DNA from: Collinsella sp.
GTDB taxonomy: Bacteria > Actinomycetota > Coriobacteriia > Coriobacteriales > Coriobacteriaceae
DNA length: 64,000 nt
Reading direction: 5' to 3'
NCBI GenBank assembly: GCA_018381235.1
Contig: JAGZSF010000015.1
Location: 1 to 64,000, forward strand
Shown here: one piece after another, positions 24,720-34,861 of the stretch
How positions within the stretch are numbered: position 1 is the stretch's first letter
How the letters are laid out: every line of letters begins with the position of its first letter
Notes under the pieces: generated by a model
Databases searched by the model: none
The model's input: the letters and a program-made list of their open reading frames with translations, nothing else
What the model was told of the DNA's origin: nothing
Position numbers and translations under genes: made by a program

Positions 24720-25496
24720 CTATTCGCTCGCGGGACGCAGCGATGCCTCCTCAAAATGGAAGGATCGCAAACCGCCTTCCGTTTCGATACACGCGCGACC
24801 AAAGCCATCGACGGTTTTAAAGATGCCGCGTGCCAGCTCGTCGCCGGCAGGGGAACGGGCGATAACGTGCTCCCCAATCCAATTGAGGTGGGCGATATAT
24901 TCGTCGTGGACGGGCGCGAGCGGACCGGCATCTTCTTCCTTGGCGTTGAGGCGCTCTGCCCAGGCATCTGCAGCGTCTATAACTGCGTGATAGACCTCAT
25001 CGAGGAGCATGTCGACGGCAGGTACGCTCTCGTTGAGATCCGAGAGACCGATTGCCGGCAGGCCGCCATCGGGCACCTCTTGGGGCGCATAGTTCACATT
25101 GACGCCAATGCCGCAGACGGCGAAAGGTTTGCCTTCGTTATCGCGTGCGGCCTCGACCAGAATGCCGCCGAGCTTGCGTCCTCGCGCGACAAGGTCGTTG
25201 GGCCATTTAAGGCGAATCTCGTTTGCAAGACCCTGCTTTTCGAGTGCTTCAAGCACCGCTAGGCCGCTGACGGCGGCAAGACCAGAGAACTTTGCAGGAT
25301 TAACGCATGGGCGCAGGACAATCGAAAGCAATAAGTTGCCGACGGTTGAGTCCCACTTGTGCCCGCGCCGGCCGCGTCCTGCTGTTTGAGCCCGGGCGGC
25401 AAGTCCTGTGCCGTGCGGCGCTCCCTGTTTTCCTGCTTCGAGCAGGTCATCGTTGGTCGATCCGGTTACGTCGACTATCGTTAATTTGGCATCCAT
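24720..25496 (-). CDS. birA: Biotin-[acetyl-CoA-carboxylase] ligase
   Basis: This 258-residue enzyme makes biotinyl-AMP and attaches biotin to the lysine of the AccB carrier. Near the N terminus are DVTGSTNDDLLE and the biotin/ATP loop AQTAGRGRRGHKWDS, then LKWPNDLVARGRKLGGILVE, with a C-terminal SH3-like domain. The DNA-binding N-terminal domain of regulatory BirA is absent, so it should not act as a repressor. It is divergent from the operon that encodes its substrate AccB, sharing a 176-bp control region. GGAGGT precedes its ATG. Confidence 0.93.
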   Translation of the reverse strand: MDAKLTIVDVTGSTNDDLLEAGKQGAPHGTGLAARAQTAGRGRRGHKWDSTVGNLLLSIVLRPCVNPAKFSGLAAVSGLAVLEALEKQGLANEIRLKWPNDLVARGRKLGGILVEAARDNEGKPFAVCGIGVNVNYAPQEVPDGGLPAIGLSDLNESVPAVDMLLDEVYHAVIDAADAWAERLNAKEEDAGPLAPVHDEYIAHLNWIGEHVIARSPAGDELARGIFKTVDGFGRACIETEGGLRSFHFEEASLRPASE

Positions 25497-25591
25497 AACG
25501 GTTGCTACCTCCTAAGTTAATAAGGCAATCGCGTAATGGTGTCGAGAGATAGACACAATGTGAAGCCTTTGTCGCATTTGGACAATTTAAT

Positions 25592-25656
25592 GTTAACACG
25601 TCAACAACGACTAAAATGCGCTATCCTCTCTTGGTCGATGTAAACACGTCAACAAC
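25592..25656. promoter_or_regulatory. Two 17-bp direct repeats before fabH, putative operator
   Basis: GTTAACACGTCAACAAC (25592-25608) and GTAAACACGTCAACAAC (25640-25656) differ at one base and start 48 bp apart. Each contains a GTTnACACGTCAAC-like imperfect palindrome. Two further imperfect palindromes precede them: GTGTC-N8-GACAC (25539-25556) and TTGTC-N7-GACAA (25569-25585). The second repeat ends 4 bp before the ribosome site of fabH. This suggests repressor control of the FASII operon; the regulator is not encoded next to it. Confidence 0.5.
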
Positions 25657-25672
25657 TCAAAGGAGGCTAGTG

Positions 25673-26632
25673 ATGGGTTTCACGATTCTTGGAACAGGCT
25701 CGGCGCTTCCTGAGCGCAGTGTTTCCAATGACGAGCTGTCTGAGTTCCTCGATACCTCGGATGAGTGGATTTTTACCCGCACAGGTATCAAGAGCCGCCA
25801 CGTCTGTACCACCGAGTCACTTGACGACCTTGCCGTAGCGGCGAGCGAGCGGGCACTCCAGGTGTCCGGAATCGACGCGAGCCAGCTGGATCTGATCGTC
25901 TGCTCGACGACGACGGGTGACCACCTTGTTCCCGCTGAGGCGTGTGCCGTTGCTGAGCGACTAGGAGCGGCGTGCCCTGCCTTCGATGTCTCGGCGGCCT
26001 GTGCCGGCTTCGTGTTTGCGCTCGATGTCGCCGAGGGCTATATCGAGCGCGGTCGTGCCGAGCGCGTGCTTATCGTTGCTGCTGAGCAGATGACGCGCGC
26101 GCTCGACTGGACCGACCGCGCCACCTGCGTGCTCTTTGGCGATGGGGCAGGCGCCACAGTGATTGGGGCTGGGGGAGACAGCCCCCTTGCCGTTGAGCTT
26201 TCGACGGCGCCCGACGTCGAGACGTTACACGTTCCCGGTCTGGTCGGCACCTCGCCGTTTAAGGCTTCCGCAGATAGCAAGAGCGTGCTGTCCATGAATG
26301 GCCGCCGCGTGTTCAAGTTCGGCGTCAACGCCATCTGCGACACGGTCCATAAGCTTGCGGGCGATGCGGGCATTTCGGTCGAAGACATCGACCATTTTGT
26401 ATTCCATCAGGCTAACGAACGAATCCTGAGTCAGGCGGTCAAGCGCCTCGGCGTGCCAGATGAGCGCGTGGTTCGAACGCTGCGCGAGACCGGCAACATT
26501 TCGAGCGCCTGCATTCCCTTTGCGCTTGACCGTCTGGCACGCACCGACGCACTGAATGCGGGCGACACCATCGCCCTCGTTGGATTTGGCGCCGGCCTGG
26601 ATATAGGTGGCTATCTGCTTCGTTGGAAGTAG
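25673..26632 (+). CDS. fabH: 3-oxoacyl-ACP synthase III
   Basis: This roughly 319-residue condensing enzyme joins acetyl-CoA (or a branched primer) to malonyl-ACP to start fatty acid synthesis. The catalytic triad is visible: Cys in VSAACAGFVFAL, His in FVFHQANERIL and Asn in ETGNISSACIP. The ATG at 25673 follows AAAGGAGG; a longer frame upstream would run through the operator repeats and has no ribosome site. It is the first gene of a ten-gene FASII operon. Confidence 0.95.
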   Translation: MGFTILGTGSALPERSVSNDELSEFLDTSDEWIFTRTGIKSRHVCTTESLDDLAVAASERALQVSGIDASQLDLIVCSTTTGDHLVPAEACAVAERLGAACPAFDVSAACAGFVFALDVAEGYIERGRAERVLIVAAEQMTRALDWTDRATCVLFGDGAGATVIGAGGDSPLAVELSTAPDVETLHVPGLVGTSPFKASADSKSVLSMNGRRVFKFGVNAICDTVHKLAGDAGISVEDIDHFVFHQANERILSQAVKRLGVPDERVVRTLRETGNISSACIPFALDRLARTDALNAGDTIALVGFGAGLDIGGYLLRWK

Positions 26633-26682
26633 TTGCACATAGGAAAAAAACGCCCCTAGGGCACAAACAAAGGAGAACTACC

Positions 26683-26919
26683 ATGGCAGATCAGAAGACC
26701 TTCGAGCGCGTTTGCGACGTTATCCGCGAGACCGCCGGTCTTGACGATGTCGAGATGAAGCCCGAGTCCACGCTCGAGGAGATTGGTCTCGACAGCCTGG
26801 GCACCGTCGAGATCCTCGTCGCCGTCGAGGACGAGTTTGGCATCCAGCTCGATACCGAGGAGAACCCCAAGACGGTCGGCGAGTTCGCCGATACGGTCGA
26901 GGCGGCATTGGAGAAGTAG
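26683..26919 (+). CDS. acpP: Acyl carrier protein
   Basis: This small acidic 78-residue carrier has the phosphopantetheine serine in GLDSLGTVEI (about residue 38). AAAGGAG precedes the ATG at 26683; an upstream in-frame ATG at 26623 overlaps fabH and is unlikely. fabK starts 2 nt after its stop. Confidence 0.95.
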   Translation: MADQKTFERVCDVIRETAGLDDVEMKPESTLEEIGLDSLGTVEILVAVEDEFGIQLDTEENPKTVGEFADTVEAALEK

Positions 26920-26921
26920 AG

Positions 26922-27866
26922 ATGCTCAAGACTCCTCTCTGCGATCTGCTCGGCATCGAAAAGCCCGTGTTCCAGGGCGGTATGGCCTGGATTGCCGATG
27001 CCTCGCTGGCGTCCGCAGTGTCCGAGGCGGGTGGCTTAGGCATCATCGCGGCCATGAACGCCGACGCCAACTGGCTTCGCGACCAGATTCATGAGCTGCG
27101 CGCCAAGACGGATAAGCCCTTTGGCGTCAACGTCATGCTCATGAGCCCGTTTGCCGACGAGGTCGCGCAGGTCGTGATTGACGAGCGAGTGCCGGTCGTC
27201 GTGACGGGCGCCGGCAATCCCGCCAAGTACATGAAGGCGTGGAACGAGGCGGGCATCAAGGTCATCCCGGTCGTTGCCTCGGTGGCGCTGGCGCGTCTCG
27301 TGGCGCGTCGCGGGGCCACGGCGGTTGTTGCCGAGGGTACCGAATCGGGCGGCCATATTGGCGAGACCTCGACGATGGCACTGGTGCCGCAGGTCGTCGA
27401 TGCGGTCGACATTCCCGTTGTGGCCGCCGGCGGTATTGCCGACGGCCGCGGCGTGGCGGCCGCCTTTATGCTGGGCGCCGAAGGCGTGCAAGTGGGTACG
27501 CGCTTTCTGGTCGCAGACGAGTGCACCGTCTCGGAGCAGTACAAAGAGATGGTCCTGAAGGCCAACGACACTTCGACGCGTGCGACCGGTCGCTCGACGG
27601 GACATCCAGTGCGCGCCCTCAAGAGCCCCTTCACCAACGCCTATGCCAAGAGCGAGGGTTCCGGCGCGAGTGCCGAGGAGCTCGGTGCTATGGGAACCGG
27701 TGCGCTGCGTAAGGCCGCCAAGGACGGCAACTACGAAGAGGGTTCGTTTTTGTGTGGACAGATTGCCGGCATGGTTAGCGAGCGCCAGAGCGCACGCGAA
27801 ATCGTTGACGATCTGGTCGATGGCGCCGAGCGCGTCCTGAAGGGTGCGTCCGCATGGGTAGCGTAG
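26922..27866 (+). CDS. fabK: Enoyl-ACP reductase II (FMN-dependent)
   Basis: This 314-residue TIM-barrel flavoenzyme of the nitronate monooxygenase/FabK superfamily reduces trans-2-enoyl-ACP with NAD(P)H. PVFQGGMAWIADASLASAVS, TGAGNPAKYMKAW, EGTESGGHIG and AAGGIADGRGVAAAFMLGA are typical. In place of FabI it gives intrinsic triclosan tolerance in other bacteria. Its end overlaps fabD by 13 nt. Confidence 0.93.
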   Translation: MLKTPLCDLLGIEKPVFQGGMAWIADASLASAVSEAGGLGIIAAMNADANWLRDQIHELRAKTDKPFGVNVMLMSPFADEVAQVVIDERVPVVVTGAGNPAKYMKAWNEAGIKVIPVVASVALARLVARRGATAVVAEGTESGGHIGETSTMALVPQVVDAVDIPVVAAGGIADGRGVAAAFMLGAEGVQVGTRFLVADECTVSEQYKEMVLKANDTSTRATGRSTGHPVRALKSPFTNAYAKSEGSGASAEELGAMGTGALRKAAKDGNYEEGSFLCGQIAGMVSERQSAREIVDDLVDGAERVLKGASAWVA

Positions 27867-28780
27867 CGTTTCTGTTTGCCGGCCAGGGTGCCCAACACCC
27901 CGCGATGGGCGTCGACCTGATCGAGACATCGCCGGCGGCCGCCGAGGTGTTCACCATTGCCGACGAGGTGCGCCCGGGGACGAGCGAGCAGTGCCGGAGC
28001 GCCTCCAAGGAGGAGCTCTCGCAGACCGAGAACACGCAGCCTTGCGTGTTCGTGCACGACTTGGCTGTCGCCGTCGCCCTGCGCGAGCGCGGCGTGGTGC
28101 CTGCCGCCTGTGCGGGATTCTCGCTGGGCGAGGTCGCTGCACTCAGCTTTGCGGGGGCATTCGATACGCGAGCGGGTTTTGAGCTCGTGTGTGAGCGCGC
28201 GGCATTGATGGCCACGGCGGCCGAGCGTCACCCTGGCGGCATGCGCGCCGTCATCAAACTTGATGCTGCGCAAGTCGAGAACCTGGCTGCGCAGGCCGGC
28301 GAGGACTGCTGGCCGGTCAACTACAACAGTCCCCAGCAGACGGTTGTGGCCGGAGCGCCCGATGCGCTGCAGACCCTCGACGTCCTAGTAAAAGAGGCTG
28401 GCGGCCGCGCCATGAAGGTCGCGGTGTCGGGTGCATTTCATAGCCCCTATATGGCCGAGGCGACCTGTGGCCTTGCCGCATATATTGAGGCCGGTCACGC
28501 GCCGTCCCCGTTGCTCATTCCTGTTTTGGCAAATATGACAGCGGCGCCCTATCCGGCGGACCCCCAGACGGCATCGGATGTCTTGGCCAATCAGGTGAGC
28601 AATGCCGTGCGCTGGGTCGATACGCTGCATGCTCTGCAGGATCAAGGCATCGACACATTTATTGAGGTCGGCCCCGGCAAAACGCTGTCCGGCCTGATCA
28701 AGCGTACGTTGAGCGACGTTCGTGTGTATTCGTGCGAGACGGCCGAGCAGGTCGCAGCTATTGCCGACGAGCTCGCATAG
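27854..28780 (+). CDS. fabD: Malonyl-CoA:ACP transacylase
   Basis: This 308-residue enzyme loads malonyl groups onto ACP. The N-terminal VAFLFAGQGAQHPAMG and the nucleophile motif GFSLGEVAAL are present. The latter has Phe where GHSLG is usual, while the catalytic His lies in GAFHSPYM. The start ATG lies within the end of fabK, giving a 13-nt overlap and probable translational coupling. Confidence 0.93.
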   Translation: MGSVAFLFAGQGAQHPAMGVDLIETSPAAAEVFTIADEVRPGTSEQCRSASKEELSQTENTQPCVFVHDLAVAVALRERGVVPAACAGFSLGEVAALSFAGAFDTRAGFELVCERAALMATAAERHPGGMRAVIKLDAAQVENLAAQAGEDCWPVNYNSPQQTVVAGAPDALQTLDVLVKEAGGRAMKVAVSGAFHSPYMAEATCGLAAYIEAGHAPSPLLIPVLANMTAAPYPADPQTASDVLANQVSNAVRWVDTLHALQDQGIDTFIEVGPGKTLSGLIKRTLSDVRVYSCETAEQVAAIADELA

Positions 28781-28810
28781 TCCACAGGGCTGTAACCCGA
28801 AAGGAATGAC

Positions 28811-29584
28811 ATGGGCAACTTGAACAATGGCGCGCTCGAGCGCAGCGACTCACGTCGCGTGGCGCTGGTCACGGGCGGCTCGCGGGGTATCGGCCGCGCC
28901 TGCGCTATCGGTCTGGCGGAGGATGGCTACGATATCGCCGTCGTCTATGCCGGCAGCGTCGATGCGGCGCGCGAGACGTGCGACGCCTGCGAGGCGGCTG
29001 GCGCCACGGCGCGCTCATATCAATGTGACGTGGCCGACCCCGCTGCCGTCAACGCGTGCGTGGAAGCGGTCCTCAACGACTTTGGCTCCATTTGGGCGCT
29101 CGTCAACAACGCTGGCATCACCCGCGATGGCCTGCTCATGCGCATGGGCGATGACGTCTTCGATCGCGTGCTCGATGTCAATCTTAAAGGAACGTTTAAC
29201 ACGACGCGTGCGCTCACCAAGACCTTTATGCGCCAGCGCGGCGGCTGCGTCGTCAACATGAGCTCGGTTGTGGGCCTGATGGGCAATGCCGGGCAGGCCA
29301 ACTACGCTGCCTCCAAGGCGGGCGTGATCGGCCTGACCAAGGCGGTGGCGCGCGAGCTTGCGCCCCGCGGTGTACGAGTGAACGCGGTCGCCCCCGGGTT
29401 TGTCGAGACCGATATGACGGCAAAGCTATCGGATAAGGTGCGTGCGGCGTGCGAGGAGCAGATTCCCCTGAGGCGCATGGCGCGTCCCGAGGAAGTGGCC
29501 GGCGTGGTGCGCTTTTTGGCGAGCGACGCGGCTGCCTACATTACGGGCGAAGTCGTACGCGTCGACGGCGGAATGGCGATGTAG
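28811..29584 (+). CDS. fabG: 3-oxoacyl-ACP reductase
   Basis: This 257-residue short-chain dehydrogenase reduces 3-oxoacyl-ACP with NADPH. TGGSRGIGRA binds the cofactor, NNAG follows, and the catalytic Ser-Tyr-Lys lie in NMSSVVG and NYAASKAG. The C terminus GEVVRVDGGMAM is typical of FabG. AAAGGAATGAC precedes the ATG; about 12 extra N-terminal residues precede the Rossmann strand. Confidence 0.95.
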   Translation: MGNLNNGALERSDSRRVALVTGGSRGIGRACAIGLAEDGYDIAVVYAGSVDAARETCDACEAAGATARSYQCDVADPAAVNACVEAVLNDFGSIWALVNNAGITRDGLLMRMGDDVFDRVLDVNLKGTFNTTRALTKTFMRQRGGCVVNMSSVVGLMGNAGQANYAASKAGVIGLTKAVARELAPRGVRVNAVAPGFVETDMTAKLSDKVRAACEEQIPLRRMARPEEVAGVVRFLASDAAAYITGEVVRVDGGMAM

Positions 29585-29620
29585 AAACTAGGGCCGAAGA
29601 ACGGCTTGGATGAGGAGACC

Positions 29621-30871
29621 ATGATGGAACAGAGAGTTGCAATCACCGGCATAGGTGCCGTATCGTCGCTCGGCAACACCGCGCTTGCCACCTGGGCGGC
29701 AATGTGCGCTGGCACGTGCGGCATCGGCCCGATTACGCACTTCGATACCGATGCGTTTGCCGTCAAGGTAGCGGCCGAGGTCAAGGGCTTTGACGGCAAC
29801 GAGTACTTTGGCAAGCGTGATGCAAAGCATCTGGACCCCTGCGTTCAGTTTGCGATGGCGGCTTCGGACGAGGCCATGCGCGATGCGGGCTTTGATGTCG
29901 AAGGCGCCATCGATCGAGAGCGCCTGGGCGTCTACGTGGGCTCGGGCGTGGGCGGCATGACGACGCTCGTCGACAACGTCCATACGATTGCCGAACGTGG
30001 GCCCCGCCGCGCATCGCCCTATATGATCGCGATGATGATCCCCAACATGGCATCGGGCAATATCGCAATCCGCCACAAGGCAAAGGGCCCGACCCTGCCC
30101 GTGGTGACCGCGTGCGCAACCTCGGCCCATGCGGTGGGCGAGGCGTTCCGCGCCATCAAGCACGGCTATGCCGACGCGATCCTCGCGGGCGGCGCCGAGG
30201 CTGCAATTATCCCCGATGCCGTTGCGGGCTTTACGTCCTGCCGTGCATTGACCACCAACCCCGATCCCGCGACGGCCTGCCGTCCGTTCGATGCAGACCG
30301 CGACGGCTTTGTGATGGGCGAGGGCGCCTGCGTGCTCGTGCTCGAGAGCATGGAACATGCGCAGGCGCGCGGTGCGCACATTTATGCCGAGGTCGTGGGC
30401 TACGGCAACACCGATGATGCCTATCACATCACGAGTCCTGATCCCGAGGCTGCCGGCATTGCCCGCGCGATATCGCTGGCGGTGACCGAGGGCGACGTCA
30501 GGCCTTCCGAGGGTCTCTACATCAATGCTCACGGCACATCGACCAAGCTCAACGATTCGTCCGAGACGGCGGGCATTAAGCGTGCGCTCGGCGAGGACGC
30601 GGCGCGCGCCGCGCACGTCTCGTCGACTAAGTCGATGACCGGCCACATGATCGGTGCCACGGGCGCCATCGAGGTCATGGCCTGCGCCATGGCGCTCGAG
30701 CAGGGCGTGGTGCCGCCGACCATTAACTACCGCACGCCCGATCCCGCCTGCGATCTTGACTACACGCCCAATCGCGCAGTTCGCGCCGACCTTACCTGGG
30801 CGCTTTCGACCAACCTAGGCTTTGGCGGGCACAACGCCGCCATCGCGCTGCGTAGATATACGAGGAGCTAG
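29621..30871 (+). CDS. fabF: 3-oxoacyl-ACP synthase II
   Basis: This roughly 416-residue elongating condensing enzyme shows catalytic Cys in VVTACATSAHAVGEAF, His in NAHGTSTKLND and His in STKSMTGHMIGATGAIE. GAGGAG lies just before ATGATG at 29621. It is the only elongation synthase in the operon. accB starts 3 nt after its stop. Confidence 0.96.
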   Translation: MMEQRVAITGIGAVSSLGNTALATWAAMCAGTCGIGPITHFDTDAFAVKVAAEVKGFDGNEYFGKRDAKHLDPCVQFAMAASDEAMRDAGFDVEGAIDRERLGVYVGSGVGGMTTLVDNVHTIAERGPRRASPYMIAMMIPNMASGNIAIRHKAKGPTLPVVTACATSAHAVGEAFRAIKHGYADAILAGGAEAAIIPDAVAGFTSCRALTTNPDPATACRPFDADRDGFVMGEGACVLVLESMEHAQARGAHIYAEVVGYGNTDDAYHITSPDPEAAGIARAISLAVTEGDVRPSEGLYINAHGTSTKLNDSSETAGIKRALGEDAARAAHVSSTKSMTGHMIGATGAIEVMACAMALEQGVVPPTINYRTPDPACDLDYTPNRAVRADLTWALSTNLGFGGHNAAIALRRYTRS

Positions 30872-30874
30872 AGC

Positions 30875-31348
30875 ATGGATTCCAAAAGACTTGCCGAGAT
30901 AGCCGATGTTATGGAGGACCGCGGCCTCACGCGCGTGCGCGTTGAGGAGCCCGATGGCACCGCGGTCGAACTCGAGCGCGCGAGCGCCGCACAGCCGGTT
31001 GCCGTGCCCATGCCCATGCCGAGCGCTATGGCCGCTCCAGTTGCAGCTCCCACAGTCGCGCCTGCCGCACCGGAGCCCGCCGCGCAGACACCTGCCGCCG
31101 CACCGGAGCCCAAGGGCACCGAGGTGACCGCTCCCATGGTCGGCGTTTTCTATGCTGCCCCGGCGCCGGGCGACGAGCCGTTTGTGCACGTGGGCTCTAA
31201 GGTCAAGGCCGGCGAGACCCTCTGCATTATCGAGGCCATGAAGGTTCTCAACGAGGTAACGGCAGAGGCGGATGGCGAGGTGCTCGAGATCTGCGTGGCC
31301 GACGGCGACCTCGTGGAGTTTGGCAGCTGCCTCATGAGGATCGGATAG
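30875..31348 (+). CDS. accB: Biotin carboxyl carrier protein of acetyl-CoA carboxylase
   Basis: This 157-residue carrier has an N-terminal helical region, an Ala/Pro-rich linker (about residues 45-85), and the biotinyl domain with the modified lysine in IEAMKVLNEV. The nearby divergent birA product would biotinylate it. Confidence 0.96.
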   Translation: MDSKRLAEIADVMEDRGLTRVRVEEPDGTAVELERASAAQPVAVPMPMPSAMAAPVAAPTVAPAAPEPAAQTPAAAPEPKGTEVTAPMVGVFYAAPAPGDEPFVHVGSKVKAGETLCIIEAMKVLNEVTAEADGEVLEICVADGDLVEFGSCLMRIG

Positions 31349-31357
31349 GTGATATCC

Positions 31358-31780
31358 ATGAACAAAGAAGAGCTTAAGGAACTGTTGCCGCATCGCGAAC
31401 CGATGCTTTTGCTCGACGAGGCCGAGCTGGTGGGCGACGAGGCCCACGGCAAGATCACGATCACGGGCGACGAGTACTTTTTGCAGGGGCATTTTCCGGG
31501 AAACCCGGTCGTCCCCGGCGTGATTCAGTGCGAGATGCTCGCCCAGAACTGCTGCGTGCTGCTGATGGGCGATGAGGAGGCGCGCGGCGCGACGCCGTTC
31601 TACACGAGTCTGGACAAGGTGCGCTTTAAGCGTCCGGTGCGCCCGGGCGATACGGTGGATCTGGTGTGCTCCATCACGCGTGCGCGCGGGCCGTTCCGCT
31701 TTGCGACGGGTACTGCGAGCGTCAACGGTGAGGTTTGTTGCCGCGCCGATATGTCTTTTGCACTCATGCACGAAAGTTAA
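31358..31780 (+). CDS. fabZ: 3-hydroxyacyl-ACP dehydratase
   Basis: This roughly 140-residue hotdog-fold enzyme dehydrates 3-hydroxyacyl-ACP. LLPHREPMLLLDEAELV and the active-site GHFPGNPVVPGVIQCEMLAQ, with catalytic His and Glu, are clear. I favour ATG 31358, which has AGGTGA just upstream; GTG 31349, directly after the accB stop, is an alternative. Confidence 0.95.
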   Translation: MNKEELKELLPHREPMLLLDEAELVGDEAHGKITITGDEYFLQGHFPGNPVVPGVIQCEMLAQNCCVLLMGDEEARGATPFYTSLDKVRFKRPVRPGDTVDLVCSITRARGPFRFATGTASVNGEVCCRADMSFALMHES

Positions 31781-31790
31781 GGAAGGCTTC

Positions 31791-33120
<1,330 letters not shown>

Positions 33121-33134
<14 letters not shown>

Positions 33135-34845
33135 AAAAGCGAAGACGGTCAACGTCCTCGAGGGACCGATGACCGAGTCGTGCGCCGAGTTTCCCGCGCG
33201 CCACGTGTTTATCAAGTGCCCGGAGTGCCGCCGCGTGATCGATGAGGCGCGCCTGCACGACAACCTCGAGGTCTGCCCTCGTTGCGGAAAACACTTTCGC
33301 GTGAGCGGTCGCGCGCGCATGCGCATGACGGTTGACGAGGGCACGTTTGAGGAATGGGATGCCAATCTGGCGTCGGAGGACTTCCTCTCGTTTCCCGGTT
33401 ATGCCGACAAGCTCAAGAGCGTGAGCGAGCGTTCGGGCGAGCGCGATGCCGTTGTGTGCGGTAGAGGCAAAATCTGCGGTTGCGATACGGCGCTCTTCTT
33501 TATGGACGCCAACTTTATGATGGGCTCGATGGGTTCCGTGGTGGGCGAGAAGATCTGTCGCACATTTGAGCATGCGACCGAGCTGGGGTTGTCAGTTGTC
33601 GGCTTTACCGTTTCGGGCGGTGCGCGCATGCAAGAGGGCGTGACATCGCTTATGCAGATGGCCAAGATTTCTGCGGCGGTTAGGCGCCACAGCGAGGCGG
33701 GCGGCCTGTATATCACGGTGCTCACCGACCCCACGACCGGAGGCGTAACCGCGAGTTTTGCCATGGAGGGCGACATTATCCTGGCCGAGCCCGATGCCCT
33801 GACGGCATTTGCCGGCCCGCGCGTGATCGAGCAGAACATGCACAAGCGCCTGCCCAAGGGATTCCAGCGCTCCGAGTTTTTGCTGGAGCACGGCTTTTGC
33901 GATGCCGTTGTTCCGCGTGGCGAGATTGCGCTCACGGTAGGCGAGCTGCTGGCGCTGCACGAAGGGCACGCGCCCGGCCTGGGGGCACCGCATGAGATCG
34001 TGCATATGGGTCGCCGCGGCAAAAAGCTGGGACACTTGTTCAAGCGCTCGGCCGCACCAAAAACCGCGCTCGAGATTGTCAAGCAGACCCGCTCGGCAGA
34101 TCGCGCCACGGCAGGCGAGATGATCTCGCTGGGCCTGGATGGATTTGTGGAGCTGCACGGCGACCGCTACTTTGGCGACGACGCTGCTGTGGTGGCTGGC
34201 ATTGGCTGGAAAGACGGACGCCCCGTAACGGTCATCGCCATCGAGCGCGGCACCACGACCAAAGAGCGCATGCGTCGCAACTTTGGTATGGCACATCCCG
34301 AGGGCTACCGCAAAGCGCGTCGCCTTATGCGCCAGGCCGAAAAGTTTGGTCGACCGGTTCTGTGCCTGGTCGATACTTCGGGTGCGTTTTGCGGCATCGG
34401 TGCCGAGGAGCGCGGTCAGGGCGAGGCGATTGCCCAGAATCTCATGGAGATGAGCGGCCTTAAGACGCCGATTGTCTCGGTGGTGACAGGCGAGGGCGGC
34501 TCTGGTGGCGCGCTGGCGCTGTCCGTGGCCGACCGCATCCTGATGCTCTCGAGCTCGGCCTATTCGGTCGTGAGCCCCGAGGCCTGTGCGTCGATCCTGT
34601 GGAAGGATACCGAGCGCGCGAATGAGGCCGCCGAGGCGCTTAAGCTCACGGCCCCCGATCTGTTGGCGCTCGGCATCATCGACGGCATTGTTGACGATAG
34701 GGGCCTGTCGCATGAGGAGATCGCCGGTGCCGTCATGTCCTCGGCATTTGATGCCTTCGATACACTTGGGCGGCTCGACGACGCGACCCTCACAAACCTC
34801 CGTTACGAAAAGTACCGCGCAATCGGTCAGTACCGTACGATGTGA
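33121..34845 (+). CDS. accDA: Fused carboxyltransferase beta-alpha (AccD-AccA)
   Basis: This 574-residue single chain combines both carboxyltransferase subunits, which usually come from accD and accA. The AccD half has the four-cysteine zinc finger CPEC...CPRCG at about residues 25-48 and GGARMQEGV. The AccA half begins near residue 295 with TARSADR-like KQTRSADRATAGEMISLGLDG and holds GEGGSGGALALSVADRI. It transfers the carboxyl group from biotin to acetyl-CoA to make malonyl-CoA. ATG 33121 overlaps accC; ATG 33127 or 33130-region starts are possible. It ends the FASII gene set. Confidence 0.95.
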
Positions 34846-34861
34846 CAAAGGGACAGCCCAC

